This document shows positions 1 to 9,648 of a stretch of 64,000 bases of DNA, in pieces. The notes under the pieces were generated by a model, which searched no databases, was not told the DNA's origin, and saw nothing but the letters and a program-made list of their open reading frames with translations. Position 1 is the stretch's first letter. Every line of letters starts with the position of its first letter. A program made the position numbers and the translations under genes. The DNA is from Robertmurraya siralis (GTDB taxonomy: Bacteria > Bacillota > Bacilli > Bacillales > Cytobacillaceae), in the NCBI RefSeq assembly GCF_005502275.1, contig NZ_SWLZ01000006.1:62001-126000 (forward strand), given 5' to 3'.

Positions 1-478
1 GAGCAACGTACAACTTCAACATAACAAAAGAAGTGAGTTCCGGATCGCATCGTTGTATTTCACCTTTATTGATGGCCTTCACGATTTTATCCTTAATAAA
101 ATTTAAAATCGCCTTCTCAATGCGTTCTATTACTTCCATTGCAGCAGGGGTACGCATTTCTCTCCCTTCCTGAAAAAGCTTGATCGTGAGCTGATGTTCC
201 AAACGAAACTCCAAGATGCGATAAAGAGCTCTGTGGACATTCTCTTGAAAAGTCAATGTTTCATCGATTGCCTCTTCGGCCGCTATTTTCATCTCCTTAA
301 TAAGACTGTTCGTAATCTCGTCAAAGAGTTCTTCCTTTGTACTGAAGAAAGTATAGATCGTGCCCTTGCCAACATTAGCAATTTTTGCAACTTGATCCAT
401 CGTTGTTGCTTTAAAACCAAATTGAGAAAACGAATTAGTTGCTGCATCAACAATCATTTTCCTTCTATCAACGACCAT
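1..478 (-). CDS. TetR/AcrR-family repressor, YhgD-like (3' part outside window)
   Basis: DNA-binding regulator of the TetR family. About 159 N-terminal residues are visible. The reading starts MVVDRRKMIVDAATNSF and runs through the classic TetR helix-turn-helix (GFKATTMDQVAKIANVGKG, then TIYTFFSTKEELF), followed by the start of the ligand-binding helical domain. The ATG at 478 has a good Shine-Dalgarno AGAGGTGAT. It lies downstream of hemY in the same direction, where B. subtilis has the TetR gene yhgD followed by the membrane protein yhgE, so it may control a membrane protein gene beyond the window. The MFS gene just upstream is another possible target. The family is certain; the YhgD identity rests on position. 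Confidence 0.85.
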   Translation of the reverse strand, partial: MVVDRRKMIVDAATNSFSQFGFKATTMDQVAKIANVGKGTIYTFFSTKEELFDEITNSLIKEMKIAAEEAIDETLTFQENVHRALYRILEFRLEHQLTIKLFQEGREMRTPAAMEVIERIEKAILNFIKDKIVKAINKGEIQRCDPELTSFVMLKLYVA

Positions 479-538
479 TTCATCACCTCTTTTGACCAAA
501 TGTCCAAATTAGTCAGTAAGTACAATTGCTATTTTACC

Positions 539-1774
539 CTACTCAGTTGATTTGTCAACAGAAAACAATTTGAATAAATGAGCATAGAGATAAATACTAA
601 ACAAAGAAGAGGCAAACAAAATACTTAAAATCCATACGGGTTCAAGCCATTCGGATAAAAATAAAGTGATCGGTGCAAGAAATCGGCCAATTGTATATTG
701 CAAACTGTCCGCTCCCATATATTTACCAACTGACTCCCGTGGAGCATAGCGGCTTACAAAACTCTCCATTACCGGTGAACGGACTATTTCCCCAAATGTA
801 AAAACGACCGTCACCAAAAATAAATACCAAATATTTGTACTTATCCCTAATGCAAGCATCCCTGTTCCCGATAAAAAGGAAGAGAGAATAAATATATCTC
901 TTTCATCACGGTTTTTCAGCCATTTCGTAACAGGCAGAACGAATAGAACAAATAAGAGACCGTTCAAGCCCAGCATCCATCCAAAAATTTCTTCACTCGT
1001 CAAAAAAAGAGACCATTGATTCCAACCGATAAACACTTGTGCGGGGACATGATTAATTACATAGATCGGCAAATAGAGATCCAACTGCATGATCGTCACG
1101 ACTGCGAAAACACCTGCCAAAATGTATATGGCGAATATTTTATCACGAAAAATCTCCCGATAATCGCTCCACTGCGCCTTCATTACGTGACGAAGCTTTG
1201 ATTTACTATGAATATCATGTTTTGTTTCTTTAACAATTAAATAAATCACCAGCGTATAGATAATTAATATAAGCGAGCATGTCCATAAAAGCTCATGACG
1301 ATAATGAAAGAAAAATATCGCACCAAGAGCTGGTCCAAGAACGGCCCCAATATTTTTTGCGGTTGTAAAAGTTGCAAAGACTTGACGCCGCTCCGCTTCT
1401 GGAACTAAATCCGCTACCATCGCTGCACTTGGTGGACGATAAATCGCGCCACCAAAACTAATACCGATAAAGGCAAGGTAATCAAGCCAAGGGGACATAG
1501 ATAGGGCAAAGAGGACAAACATCAATGCTTGAATAGATGAACCCATTAGCATCACATGTCTTCTCCCTATACGATCAGCAAGACTCCCTCCCGCGAGACT
1601 TCCAAATAAGCTGATAAGCGGAGGAATCGCCATTAGCATTCCTGCGGTAGAATTTCCTAATTCCGTACTAAAATAGAGTGCTATGAAAGGGAAATACATC
1701 CAAAAATGAAGGTTAAAGATCGCCTCTCCAAACAATCGCACCTTTAAGTTTAAATCCCAATGAAATACTTTCAT
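539..1774 (-). CDS. Major facilitator superfamily transporter (putative drug efflux)
   Basis: Integral membrane transporter with about 12 predicted membrane segments (411 aa). The MFS motif A between TM2 and TM3 is clear (GGSLADRIGRRHVM, about residue 60), and the central loop (about residues 190-205) is basic, as is usual for the superfamily. The length fits drug-efflux MFS proteins, but the substrate cannot be read from sequence. I chose the ATG at 1774, 7 nt after GAGGAAGG; a GTG three codons earlier falls inside that Shine-Dalgarno. It sits between hemY and the TetR gene in one direction, a position I do not recall being occupied in B. subtilis, so it looks like an accessory insertion possibly controlled by the adjacent TetR protein. 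Confidence 0.8.
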   Translation of the reverse strand: MKVFHWDLNLKVRLFGEAIFNLHFWMYFPFIALYFSTELGNSTAGMLMAIPPLISLFGSLAGGSLADRIGRRHVMLMGSSIQALMFVLFALSMSPWLDYLAFIGISFGGAIYRPPSAAMVADLVPEAERRQVFATFTTAKNIGAVLGPALGAIFFFHYRHELLWTCSLILIIYTLVIYLIVKETKHDIHSKSKLRHVMKAQWSDYREIFRDKIFAIYILAGVFAVVTIMQLDLYLPIYVINHVPAQVFIGWNQWSLFLTSEEIFGWMLGLNGLLFVLFVLPVTKWLKNRDERDIFILSSFLSGTGMLALGISTNIWYLFLVTVVFTFGEIVRSPVMESFVSRYAPRESVGKYMGADSLQYTIGRFLAPITLFLSEWLEPVWILSILFASSLFSIYLYAHLFKLFSVDKSTE

Positions 1775-1944
1775 AAGAGTCACCTTCCTCTTTTCGTTCC
1801 TGGCCAGGTTCCTCCAATATAAAAGAATTTTCAGATAAAATATAGACTGTTATTTAAAAATTTGTTATACTAATAATATGAAAATCGAGGATACCCGATT
1901 TTTAATTTAGGTGCAGCAAAAAACGAACATTTGCTCTTATTTAA

Positions 1945-1978
1945 AAAGACCAAATCCTTTACAGCGGATTTGGTCTTT
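1945..1978 (-). terminator. Rho-independent terminator after hemY
   Basis: A perfect 13-bp stem (AAAGACCAAATCC with GGATTTGGTCTTT) encloses an 8-nt loop. On the minus strand it is followed by a T-rich stretch, which fits termination of the hemE-hemH-hemY transcript before the MFS gene. The hairpin is symmetric enough to act in both directions. Confidence 0.85.
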
Positions 1979-2026
1979 CTGTTTTCGAAAAGATAAATAC
2001 TTCTTCGATGAGCCCAATCAATAGCA

Positions 2027-2142
2027 GGCTTTATAAAATGTCAATGTTGATTGATTGCAATTCCATGAATGAGGAGAAAACAAGATTTCTCGAAGTGTAA
2101 AACTAAAGAATTGTTTGAGCAACAATATCGTTTAACAAAGCC
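2027..2142 (+). repeat. MITE-like intergenic repeat, copy 1
   Basis: The left end is GGCTTTATAAAATGTC followed by ATGTTGATT. The right end is GAGCAACAATATCG followed by TTTAACAAAGCC. Both ends match the other copies in this window, in the same orientation as the copies at 29.2 and 54.3 kb. The inner palindrome is decayed here. The last base of the element overlaps the hemY stop codon. Confidence 0.7.
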
Positions 2143-3554
2143 TAATTAAAAAACTGCAACACTTTTTCGACTGCGGCTTCTCCTTGATCAATGCAGTCAG
2201 GAAGACCTAAGCCTTCAAATGAAGCACCGGCGATAAAGACTCCAGGTAGTTGCTGCTTCACTTGTTCAGTCACTTTCGCAAGCCGCTCTTTATGCCCAAC
2301 AGTATATTGAGGCATAGCGTTTTTCCATCTCGATACAACAACGAGTTCAGGCTCCATTGTAATGTCCATCGTTTTGTTCATATCTTCAAGAACAATTTTG
2401 ACAATCTCATCATCGGATAGCTCAACTATCGTTTCATCACCTGCACGACCAACAAAGCAACGCAACAATACTTTATCATCTGGACAAGAATGCGGCCATT
2501 TTTTATGTCCCCAAGTACAGGCTGTAATCGTATAGTCGCTATTTCTTGAAACAACGAAGCCAGTACCATCAATATCGTTGGCAATTGCTTCCTTTGGAAA
2601 TGCTAATGCGACATTGGCCACAGATGTGGACGGAACCTTTTTAAATTCATTGAAAAATGGATAATCAGCAAATATTGTCGGTAATATTTGATGTGGTACG
2701 GTTGCGACAATGCTTTCTGCTAATAACAGCTCACCGCTGTTCAAGCTTATTTCATAACCAGTTTGGGTTTTCTTTACTTTTTCCACCCTCTGCCCTTTTA
2801 AAACCGTTCCTGGCCCCAGTCTCTCTTCAATCGCATCAACAAAGCTTTGCAGACCAGCTTTAGGAGTTAAGAACATTCCTTTCTTACTGCCTTTTGACTG
2901 TGGGCTTTTCTTTGGAGCTGGCGTCGCCTTTTTCATCCCTAACACAAGGCTTCGATACTTCTGTTCTACCTCATAAAACTGTGGAAAAGTGGACATCAAA
3001 CTCATTTGATCAATATCACCAGCATAAATCCCTGACAATAATGGCTCAATTAAGTTTTCCACCACTTCATCTCCTAGCCTGCGTCTAAAAAAATAACCAA
3101 GCGATTGATCTTGTGCAGGATCAGATTTAGGCATAACAAAATCGGCCGCTGCCCGCATTTTTCCTGTTAGAGAAAACAATCCAGTTGTAATAAATGGTCC
3201 GATTTGCGTTGGGATCCCCATAATGGAACCACCTGGCATTGGATGGAGCCGTTCTTTCACTAATACATATGATTTTCCTGCAGTGTTGCTTACGAGTGTA
3301 TCCCCAATTCCTACTTCCTCTGCAAGTCTGGAAGCACTTTTCTTTCGTGCTAAAAATGAATCTGGACCCCTTTCAATCACATATCCATCTTTCACGACCG
3401 TTTGAATCTTCCCACCTAATCGATGTGATGCTTCAACTAAAATAATCTCTAGTGGTAGGTTTTTCTCCCGTGCTTCTTTCTGTAAATAGAAAGCAGTTGT
3501 GAGTCCCGTAATACCTCCCCCAAGTATTACAACCCTTCTCTTTTTCTCTGACAC
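2142..3554 (-). CDS. hemY: Coproporphyrinogen III / protoporphyrinogen oxidase HemY
   Basis: FAD-dependent oxidase of haem synthesis. In Firmicutes this enzyme (CgoX) oxidises coproporphyrinogen III to coproporphyrin III before iron insertion. The N terminus carries the Rossmann FAD motif VVILGGGITGL with a downstream EASHRLGGKIQT, and the C terminus has the second FAD segment FIAGASFEGLGLPDCIDQG. Sequence and length (470 aa) closely match B. subtilis HemY as I remember it. The GTG at 3554 (giving MSEKKRRVV) is preceded by AAAAGAAGG at good spacing and aligns with the known start; the ATG seven codons upstream has no Shine-Dalgarno. It is the last gene of hemE-hemH-hemY. Confidence 0.95.
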   Translation of the reverse strand: MSEKKRRVVILGGGITGLTTAFYLQKEAREKNLPLEIILVEASHRLGGKIQTVVKDGYVIERGPDSFLARKKSASRLAEEVGIGDTLVSNTAGKSYVLVKERLHPMPGGSIMGIPTQIGPFITTGLFSLTGKMRAAADFVMPKSDPAQDQSLGYFFRRRLGDEVVENLIEPLLSGIYAGDIDQMSLMSTFPQFYEVEQKYRSLVLGMKKATPAPKKSPQSKGSKKGMFLTPKAGLQSFVDAIEERLGPGTVLKGQRVEKVKKTQTGYEISLNSGELLLAESIVATVPHQILPTIFADYPFFNEFKKVPSTSVANVALAFPKEAIANDIDGTGFVVSRNSDYTITACTWGHKKWPHSCPDDKVLLRCFVGRAGDETIVELSDDEIVKIVLEDMNKTMDITMEPELVVVSRWKNAMPQYTVGHKERLAKVTEQVKQQLPGVFIAGASFEGLGLPDCIDQGEAAVEKVLQFFN

Positions 3555-3750
3555 AGTAAATCGCCTTCTTTTCATTTGATAGATTACTCAGTTTGCTGTA
3601 TCAATGACACATAATAAAGTTCTTTTGCCAATCATTGTGACTGTTTTGATGGTCAAATAGTGTTCGTCACATTGTTGAGCTCCATGTTTTTATATGTTTA
3701 AAGATTGCTCTGAAAGGATGAAACACAAGGAGTTCAAGCTCATTTCACCC

Positions 3751-3778
3751 TGTCAGAACGGAATCATTTGCTCTGACA
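3751..3778 (-). other. Hairpin immediately after hemH
   Basis: A 7-bp inverted repeat (TGTCAGA and TCTGACA, 14-nt loop) abuts the hemH stop codon. There is no T-run, so it is more likely a processing or attenuation hairpin in the 225-bp hemH-hemY gap than a full terminator. Confidence 0.4.
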
Positions 3779-3779
3779 T

Positions 3780-4709
3780 TTATTTTAATAACTTAAGCAC
3801 TGCTGAAGCCATTGCGTCAATAAATAATGGATCTGTATTTGGCATTTCTGGGCGATAGTAGCTTACTCCAAGCTCGTCCGTAATCACCTTACATTCATAG
3901 TCATTATCGTACAGGACTTCTAAATGCTCTGCTACAAACCCAACTGGTGTATATACAAATGCCTTGAAGTGATGTTCGTCATACAATTCCCTCGTTAGAT
4001 CTTGAACATCAGGTCCCAACCAAGGCTCTGGAGTATTCCCAGCACTTTGCCAACCTACATAATAATTTTTTACACCAGCACCTTCAGCGATTAAATCTGC
4101 TGTTTCCTGAAGCTGGTTCGGATAAGGATCACCAAGTTGCAGAATTTTTTCTGGTAAGCTGTGAGCGGAAACGATTAAAGCTGCATTATTTCGCTCATCC
4201 TCTGTCATGCTGTGAAAAGCTGCTTTCACCTTTTCGATCCAAAATTGAATGAATTTTGGCTCCTTGTACCAGCTATCTACTGATTGAATCGTGAGACCGC
4301 CTAGTTTCTCTGCCTCTTCCTTGGCACGTCCATTATAGGACTTGATGCTGAAAGTTGAGAAATGAGGGGCCAAAACAATACTTAATGCCTCTGTTATACC
4401 ATCCTCATGCATTTGCTTCACAGCGTCCTCAATGAAAGGCTCGATATGCTTTAAACCGATATACAGCTTAAATTCTACTTCATCCTGAATTTTATTTAAG
4501 TGTTGTTGAAGCGCTGCTGCCTGATCATTTGTTGTCTGTGCTAATGGAGATAATCCTCCAATCGCTTCATAGCGTCCTTTTAAATCTAACAACATCTCAT
4601 CTGATGGTCTTCGTCCATGGCGAATATGCGTATAATAGCGCTCAATATCTTCTTCTTTATATGGGGTTCCGTATGCCATTACAAGCAGACCCATTTGTTT
4701 TTTTGTCAT
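3780..4709 (-). CDS. hemH: Ferrochelatase HemH (coproporphyrin ferrochelatase CpfC)
   Basis: Inserts Fe2+ into coproporphyrin III in the Gram-positive haem pathway. The 309-aa sequence follows B. subtilis HemH almost end to end. It has the N-terminal [11 protein letters not shown], the metal-site histidine in [10 protein letters not shown], and the catalytic glutamate in [13 protein letters not shown]. The ATG follows GAGGTGA with 9-nt spacing. It lies between hemE (82 bp upstream) and hemY (225 bp downstream), all on the same strand, so the three are probably cotranscribed. The protein should be soluble or peripherally membrane associated. Confidence 0.97.
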   Translation of the reverse strand: MTKKQMGLLVMAYGTPYKEEDIERYYTHIRHGRRPSDEMLLDLKGRYEAIGGLSPLAQTTNDQAAALQQHLNKIQDEVEFKLYIGLKHIEPFIEDAVKQMHEDGITEALSIVLAPHFSTFSIKSYNGRAKEEAEKLGGLTIQSVDSWYKEPKFIQFWIEKVKAAFHSMTEDERNNAALIVSAHSLPEKILQLGDPYPNQLQETADLIAEGAGVKNYYVGWQSAGNTPEPWLGPDVQDLTRELYDEHHFKAFVYTPVGFVAEHLEVLYDNDYECKVITDELGVSYYRPEMPNTDPLFIDAMASAVLKLLK

Positions 4710-4791
4710 TTTTTTCTATTCACCTCATGTTTACGTCTCTAAGCCATTATCTTGCCAAAAATTATATTGAAATATCAACTTTTATACCTAT

Positions 4792-5838
4792 CTATTTGTG
4801 TAATTTGCTGGCTGAATACTCATGTATAAAAGTAGTTAGCTTCTTTAATGTTTCTGGATTCACTTGCGGGAATACCCCATGCCCAAGATTAAAGATAAAC
4901 CCTTGCTGCTTCATTCCTTGATCCAAAATTGCCTTTGCTCTTTCCTCAATCACTTCCCAAGGTGCAAGAAGGATTGCCGGATCTAAATTTCCTTGAACTG
5001 TTTTCGTGATTCCCTTCATGCGAGCCTCTTCAATCGGTAAACGCCAATCCAAGCCAACAACATCCAACGGTAAATCGTGCCATTCAAGAGCAAGATGACT
5101 TGCTCCAACACCGAACATAATTAGCGGAACATTCTCTGAGCGAAGTTCTGAAAAAATGCGTGTCATGATAGGCTTGATAAAGGTACGGTAATCTGCCACA
5201 TTCAATGCTCCAACCCAAGAATCAAAAATTTGTATTGCTTTTGCTCCTGCCCTTATCTGTGATTTTACATATGTAATCGTAGTACTCCCAAGTTTGTCCA
5301 TTAAAGCAAACCATGCATCCGGCTGAGAATACATAAAGGCTTTCGTTTTATTATAATTTTTCGAAGGTCCCCCTTCGATCATATAGCTTGCTAATGTAAA
5401 TGGTGCACCGGCAAAGCCAATTAATGGTACGGAAAGCTGCTCTTCCGTCAAAAGTTTAATCGTATTTAATACATATGGAACATCTGCTTCAGGATTAATT
5501 TCTCCAAGCTGCTCCACATCAGCGAAAGTACGAACCGGGTTTGCAATAACCGGGCCAATCCCTGACTTAATTTCAACCTCTACTCCGAGTGCAGGCAGCG
5601 GCGTCATAATATCCTTATATAATATCGCGGCATCCACATCATATTGCTCAACCGGAAGCCTCGTTACATAGGCACAAAGCTCTGGTTGATGCGTGATTTC
5701 AAAAAGTGAATACTTTTCCTTGATCGCCCTATATTCAGGCTGTGAACGACCTGCTTGTCTCATATACCATACAGGCACATAGTCCGTTTTTTCTCCCCTT
5801 GCTGCTTTCAAAAATGTTTCATTTATTTCTTTGACCAT
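4792..5838 (-). CDS. hemE: Uroporphyrinogen decarboxylase HemE
   Basis: Decarboxylates the four acetate groups of uroporphyrinogen III to give coproporphyrinogen III. The signature segments are [15 protein letters not shown] at the N terminus (active-site arginines), [13 protein letters not shown], and near the C terminus [14 protein letters not shown]. The 348-aa length is normal for the family. The ATG at 5838 ([15 protein letters not shown]) is used because AAAGGTGG lies 10 nt upstream; the longer frame begins with a TTG that overlaps this Shine-Dalgarno. It is the first gene of the hem operon, with a SigA-like promoter about 90 bp upstream. Confidence 0.97.
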   Translation of the reverse strand: MVKEINETFLKAARGEKTDYVPVWYMRQAGRSQPEYRAIKEKYSLFEITHQPELCAYVTRLPVEQYDVDAAILYKDIMTPLPALGVEVEIKSGIGPVIANPVRTFADVEQLGEINPEADVPYVLNTIKLLTEEQLSVPLIGFAGAPFTLASYMIEGGPSKNYNKTKAFMYSQPDAWFALMDKLGSTTITYVKSQIRAGAKAIQIFDSWVGALNVADYRTFIKPIMTRIFSELRSENVPLIMFGVGASHLALEWHDLPLDVVGLDWRLPIEEARMKGITKTVQGNLDPAILLAPWEVIEERAKAILDQGMKQQGFIFNLGHGVFPQVNPETLKKLTTFIHEYSASKLHK

Positions 5839-5927
5839 GAAATGAAGTCCACCTTTCAAAACTATCTATTCTAAAATAAGAGAATAGACTATTTTATACT
5901 CATTCTAATATAGCGTTTTCTACTACT

Positions 5928-5956
5928 GTTGTATACATTAGTGATTGAACTGTCAA
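5928..5956 (-). promoter_or_regulatory. Predicted SigA promoter of hemE operon
   Basis: On the minus strand a perfect -35 TTGACA is followed by a 17-bp spacer and TACAAC as -10 (4 of 6 matches). It lies in the gap between the ABC exporter gene and hemE. No strong terminator is seen after the exporter, so readthrough is also possible. Confidence 0.55.
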
Positions 5957-5975
5957 AAAATAGACGTTTTTACCG

Positions 5976-7790
5976 TTATAGCACTTCAAATTGGTTGCGA
6001 TACGACTCATAATAAAAACCCTTCTCTGCCATTAGCTTTTGATGCGAACCTCTTTCTATAATCTCTCCATTCCGTATCACCAATATGACATCGGCATTCT
6101 CAATTGTTTTAAGTCGATGGGCAATAACAAAGCTTGTCCTGCCCTTCATTAAATTTGCCAGGCCAGTTTGAATCTCAATCTCTGTTTTCGTGTCAATACT
6201 GGAAGTTGCTTCATCCAAAATTAAAATACTGGCATCTGCTAAAATCGCCCGGGCGATCGCAATCAATTGTTTTTGACCTTGACTTAAATTATTTCCTCCT
6301 GAAGACAAGAGAGTTTCGTAGCGATTCGGTAAATGTTTAATAAATTGATGGGCAGAAGCTGTTTTCGCAGCAAGAATAACCTCTTCATCACTCGCCTGTA
6401 AATTGCCGTAGCGAATATTTTCCATTATCGTACCTGAAAATAAAAATGTTTCCTGTAAGACAAGACCGATATTTTTACGAACATCCTTCAAGCGATAGTC
6501 TTTAATATCTTGTCCGTCGATCATCACACTTCCAGCATCTGCATCATAAAAGCGTGCCAGAAGGTTTATAATTGTTGTTTTTCCTGAACCCGTTGGACCG
6601 ATAATAGCGATTGTTTGTCCTGCTTTGGCATGAATGGAAATATCTTTGAGAATTAATTGTTCTTTTGAATATCCGAAATAAACATGTGAAAGCTGGACAT
6701 CGCCACGAAAGCTTCGAACTGGAATCGCAGCTTCATTTTCTTTTATTTCAGGAACTTCATCCAAAATTTCAAATGCCCTCTCGGCGCCAGCAATAGCTGC
6801 TTGGAAAGTATTGAGAAGACTTGACATTTGATTAATTGGACGGAAAAATTGCCGGGAATATGTTACAAACGCAGCAATAATGCCAACCGTGGCCAAATTA
6901 TTCAATGTTAAGAGAGCACCTGAAGCGATGATAAAAACGAGTCCAAGATTGTTAATAAAGTTATTGACCGGACCTAAAAAACCAGACACCATTTCAGCCT
7001 TTTCCGAGGATTGTCTGAGTCGTTCATTAACACTAGAAAACTTTTTAAAAACATTATCTTCTTTTCCGAAAAGCTGAATGACCTCAAGGCCTGTAATCGA
7101 CTCTTCGACAATTCCATTAAGCTCCCCTAAATCTCGCTGTCTCTTAATAAAATTGCTACTGCTATATTTAATCATTTTCTTGGTTGAAAAAAACATCACC
7201 GGAATGACACAAAGTGTAATCAATGCCATCATCCAATTGAGAGAGACCATCGCGATGATAACGCCCACCACTGTTAATACGGTGGACATTATTTGAATAA
7301 CGCTCTGACTTATAGCATTATTCAATTGGTCGATATCGTTGGTGACTCTACTCATAAGCTCCCCTTGACTTCTCTTATCAAAAAATCTTAAAGACAAACT
7401 TTGCAATTGTTCAAAAAGCTCCTGTCTTAACTTTCGGATTGTTTTCAGGGAGATATTGATCATGAAGTAAGATTGAAGCCACGTAAATATCGAAAAAACA
7501 AGGTAAACAATCGCTAGAATGCTTACCATTTTGATTGTTCCGGCAATATTTTTGGCAATAATATATTGATCAATAATGATTCCGATCATATATGGGCCAA
7601 CTAATCCTAATAAGGTTGTGGCAATAACAAGAACAATAACAAAGAAAAGATAAAGCTTCTCATTCTTCATGTACTGCCAAATTCTCTTTAAAGTCCCTTT
7701 ACTATCCTTTGCCTTTTCAAATGGCCCTCTCATTTTTCCTCTTGTTCCTGTCTGACCTCTAGGGGAAAAACTAGTGGCTTGCTGTTTCAT
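5976..7790 (-). CDS. ABC exporter half-transporter, catalytic subunit (YfiC-like)
   Basis: Membrane plus ATPase half of a heterodimeric multidrug-type exporter (604 aa). Six membrane segments occupy about residues 45-330 and the nucleotide-binding domain the rest. ATPase motifs are complete: Walker A GPTGSGKTT, Walker B ILILDEATSSID with the catalytic glutamate, and H-loop VIAHRLKT. The signature is the unusual LSQGQ. An ATG at 7790 follows AAAGGGGG by 9 nt and overlaps the end of the partner gene by 20 bp, which implies translational coupling. The length equals what I recall for B. subtilis YfiC. The substrate is unknown; the LiaFSR-like genes upstream suggest envelope-active compounds. Confidence 0.85.
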   Translation of the reverse strand: MKQQATSFSPRGQTGTRGKMRGPFEKAKDSKGTLKRIWQYMKNEKLYLFFVIVLVIATTLLGLVGPYMIGIIIDQYIIAKNIAGTIKMVSILAIVYLVFSIFTWLQSYFMINISLKTIRKLRQELFEQLQSLSLRFFDKRSQGELMSRVTNDIDQLNNAISQSVIQIMSTVLTVVGVIIAMVSLNWMMALITLCVIPVMFFSTKKMIKYSSSNFIKRQRDLGELNGIVEESITGLEVIQLFGKEDNVFKKFSSVNERLRQSSEKAEMVSGFLGPVNNFINNLGLVFIIASGALLTLNNLATVGIIAAFVTYSRQFFRPINQMSSLLNTFQAAIAGAERAFEILDEVPEIKENEAAIPVRSFRGDVQLSHVYFGYSKEQLILKDISIHAKAGQTIAIIGPTGSGKTTIINLLARFYDADAGSVMIDGQDIKDYRLKDVRKNIGLVLQETFLFSGTIMENIRYGNLQASDEEVILAAKTASAHQFIKHLPNRYETLLSSGGNNLSQGQKQLIAIARAILADASILILDEATSSIDTKTEIEIQTGLANLMKGRTSFVIAHRLKTIENADVILVIRNGEIIERGSHQKLMAEKGFYYESYRNQFEVL

Positions 7791-9522
7791 GGTAGCCATC
7801 CCCCTTTCCACCCTGTGTATAATAAATTTCCTGATATACGGAATTTTCTTTCAGCAATTCACGATGTGTGCCGTTGCCGACTACTTTTCCATCCTCCAGA
7901 ACTAAAATTCGGTCAGCGCTCATGATAGAGGATATTTTCGAAGAAATAATAAATGTTGTTGCTGTCATAAAGTTTGTATTCAACGCATGCAAAATCTTTT
8001 TCTCTGATAATGCGTCAACTGCTGAAGTCGAATCGTCCAAAATTAAAATCGGCGGTTTTCGAACTAATGCCCTCGCTATCGATAATCTCTGTTTTTGACC
8101 ACCGGAAAGATTATTCCCTCCTTGTGTTAACGGTTGCTCATAGCGTTTATCCAGTTTTTCTATAAATTCCGAAGCATTGGCAGATTTTGATGCGTCAGCA
8201 ATCTCTTTAAGATCCGCATCCTCTTTGCCGTACTGTAAATTTTCCAATATTGTCCCAGAGAAAAGAGTTGCTCTTTGCGGGATAAACCCAATTGCTTTTC
8301 GCAACTGCTCAAGGGAATAATCTTTTATGTTTTTCCCATCAATGAAAATGTCTCCTGAATCAACGTCATATAGACGAGGCAATAATTTCACTAAAGTTGA
8401 TTTACCACTGCCAATCGTTCCAATAATCCCCACTTTCTCGCCGGCTTTTACCTGAAAGGAAATGTTTCGAAGGACATATTCACCATTTTTACTGTAGCTA
8501 AATTTGACATCCCGAAATTCAATAGCGCCTTTAATGGTTGAAGGAGCATTATTTTCGTAATTTGAAATTTCCAACTCTACATCAAGTACGTCTTTGATTC
8601 GTTCTGCTGAAGGTACGGCTCTCGAGATAGACATCAGGACATGGCTGCTGCCTATAAGCGCATTCAAAGTAATCGTCAAATAGTTGATAAAAGCAAGAAT
8701 AACCCCTACATTGCTTGTTCCTTCATCAACTTTAATGACACCAAGCCAAAGAGCAGCAACAATTCCAATATTAATAAGAAACAGCATAACCGGCATAAGC
8801 CCCATCATCATTTGACTGGCTGACAAATTCATTTTCGTCAGTTCATCATTAATACGAGAAAAACTCTTTTTCTCATAATTCTGTCTCCCGAATGCTTTGA
8901 TTACGCGAATGCCCGCGAGATTCTCCTGCAACTTCGTATTTATTTTATCAACAGCTTCCTGAACTTTACGAAAAAGCGTCCCAGCCCGCTTCATAAAATA
9001 CCAATTAACAAGTGCCAGTATTGGGATTAATATGAGTAAAATCGAAAAAAACTCTCTTGCTGAAACATATACGATAACAACACTTCCAATAAATAAGAGA
9101 GGACTTCTTACAAGAATTCTTAATGTCATCATCGTCGCTGCTTGAACAGACGTCACGTCATTCGTCGCAATTGTGATCAGCTTTCCAGTACCAAAGTGAT
9201 CCTTATCTCTAGCAGAAAACTGTTCCATCTTCTTAAAAAGATCTTGACGAATATCTGTGGCAAAATTGACAGCGGCTTTTGTACTATAAATCGAACAGCC
9301 AAGCCCGCCAATTAAACCGATTACCGCTACAACCAGCATAAGCAGACTCATTTTAAACACATAAGAGTGATTCTGTTCAGCGATTCCATTATCGATAATA
9401 TGCTGCATGATCATTGGTTGTAATAGATCCATCGCCACCTCGATGCACATAAAAAGGGGGCCAATAACAGCAAAGAAAAGATATGGTTTTAAGTATTTTA
9501 ATAGATTAAAAAATGCTTGCAT
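7771..9522 (-). CDS. ABC exporter half-transporter, degenerate subunit (YfiB-like)
   Basis: Partner half-transporter (583 aa): six-helix membrane domain, then an ATPase domain from about residue 340. Walker A is intact (GTIGSGKST) and the signature LSGGQKQRLSIARAL is canonical. The Walker B region reads ILILDDSTSAVD, with Asp in place of the catalytic Glu, and the H-loop His is replaced (FIISSKISS). This is the arrangement of heterodimeric exporters with one inactive ATP site: the canonical signature here completes the active site of the partner. The ATG follows CGAGG. It is the first gene of the pair and lies 126 bp downstream of the response regulator gene. Confidence 0.87.
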   Translation of the reverse strand: MQAFFNLLKYLKPYLFFAVIGPLFMCIEVAMDLLQPMIMQHIIDNGIAEQNHSYVFKMSLLMLVVAVIGLIGGLGCSIYSTKAAVNFATDIRQDLFKKMEQFSARDKDHFGTGKLITIATNDVTSVQAATMMTLRILVRSPLLFIGSVVIVYVSAREFFSILLILIPILALVNWYFMKRAGTLFRKVQEAVDKINTKLQENLAGIRVIKAFGRQNYEKKSFSRINDELTKMNLSASQMMMGLMPVMLFLINIGIVAALWLGVIKVDEGTSNVGVILAFINYLTITLNALIGSSHVLMSISRAVPSAERIKDVLDVELEISNYENNAPSTIKGAIEFRDVKFSYSKNGEYVLRNISFQVKAGEKVGIIGTIGSGKSTLVKLLPRLYDVDSGDIFIDGKNIKDYSLEQLRKAIGFIPQRATLFSGTILENLQYGKEDADLKEIADASKSANASEFIEKLDKRYEQPLTQGGNNLSGGQKQRLSIARALVRKPPILILDDSTSAVDALSEKKILHALNTNFMTATTFIISSKISSIMSADRILVLEDGKVVGNGTHRELLKENSVYQEIYYTQGGKGDGYHETASH

Positions 9523-9648
9523 TTGACTAGCCTCGTTTACGACAATAGTAGAATATACAACGGATATATTATAAGCTTCATTTATTTGAAAAACAATTTA
9601 GGACATTGAATGCACTTAATGAAACCATGCTTCAATGTCCTAATTTAC

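Noticed and set aside
194-550. Plus-strand frame of 118 codons at the left edge
   Set aside because: It is antisense to the clear TetR gene, which has a helix-turn-helix and a good Shine-Dalgarno.
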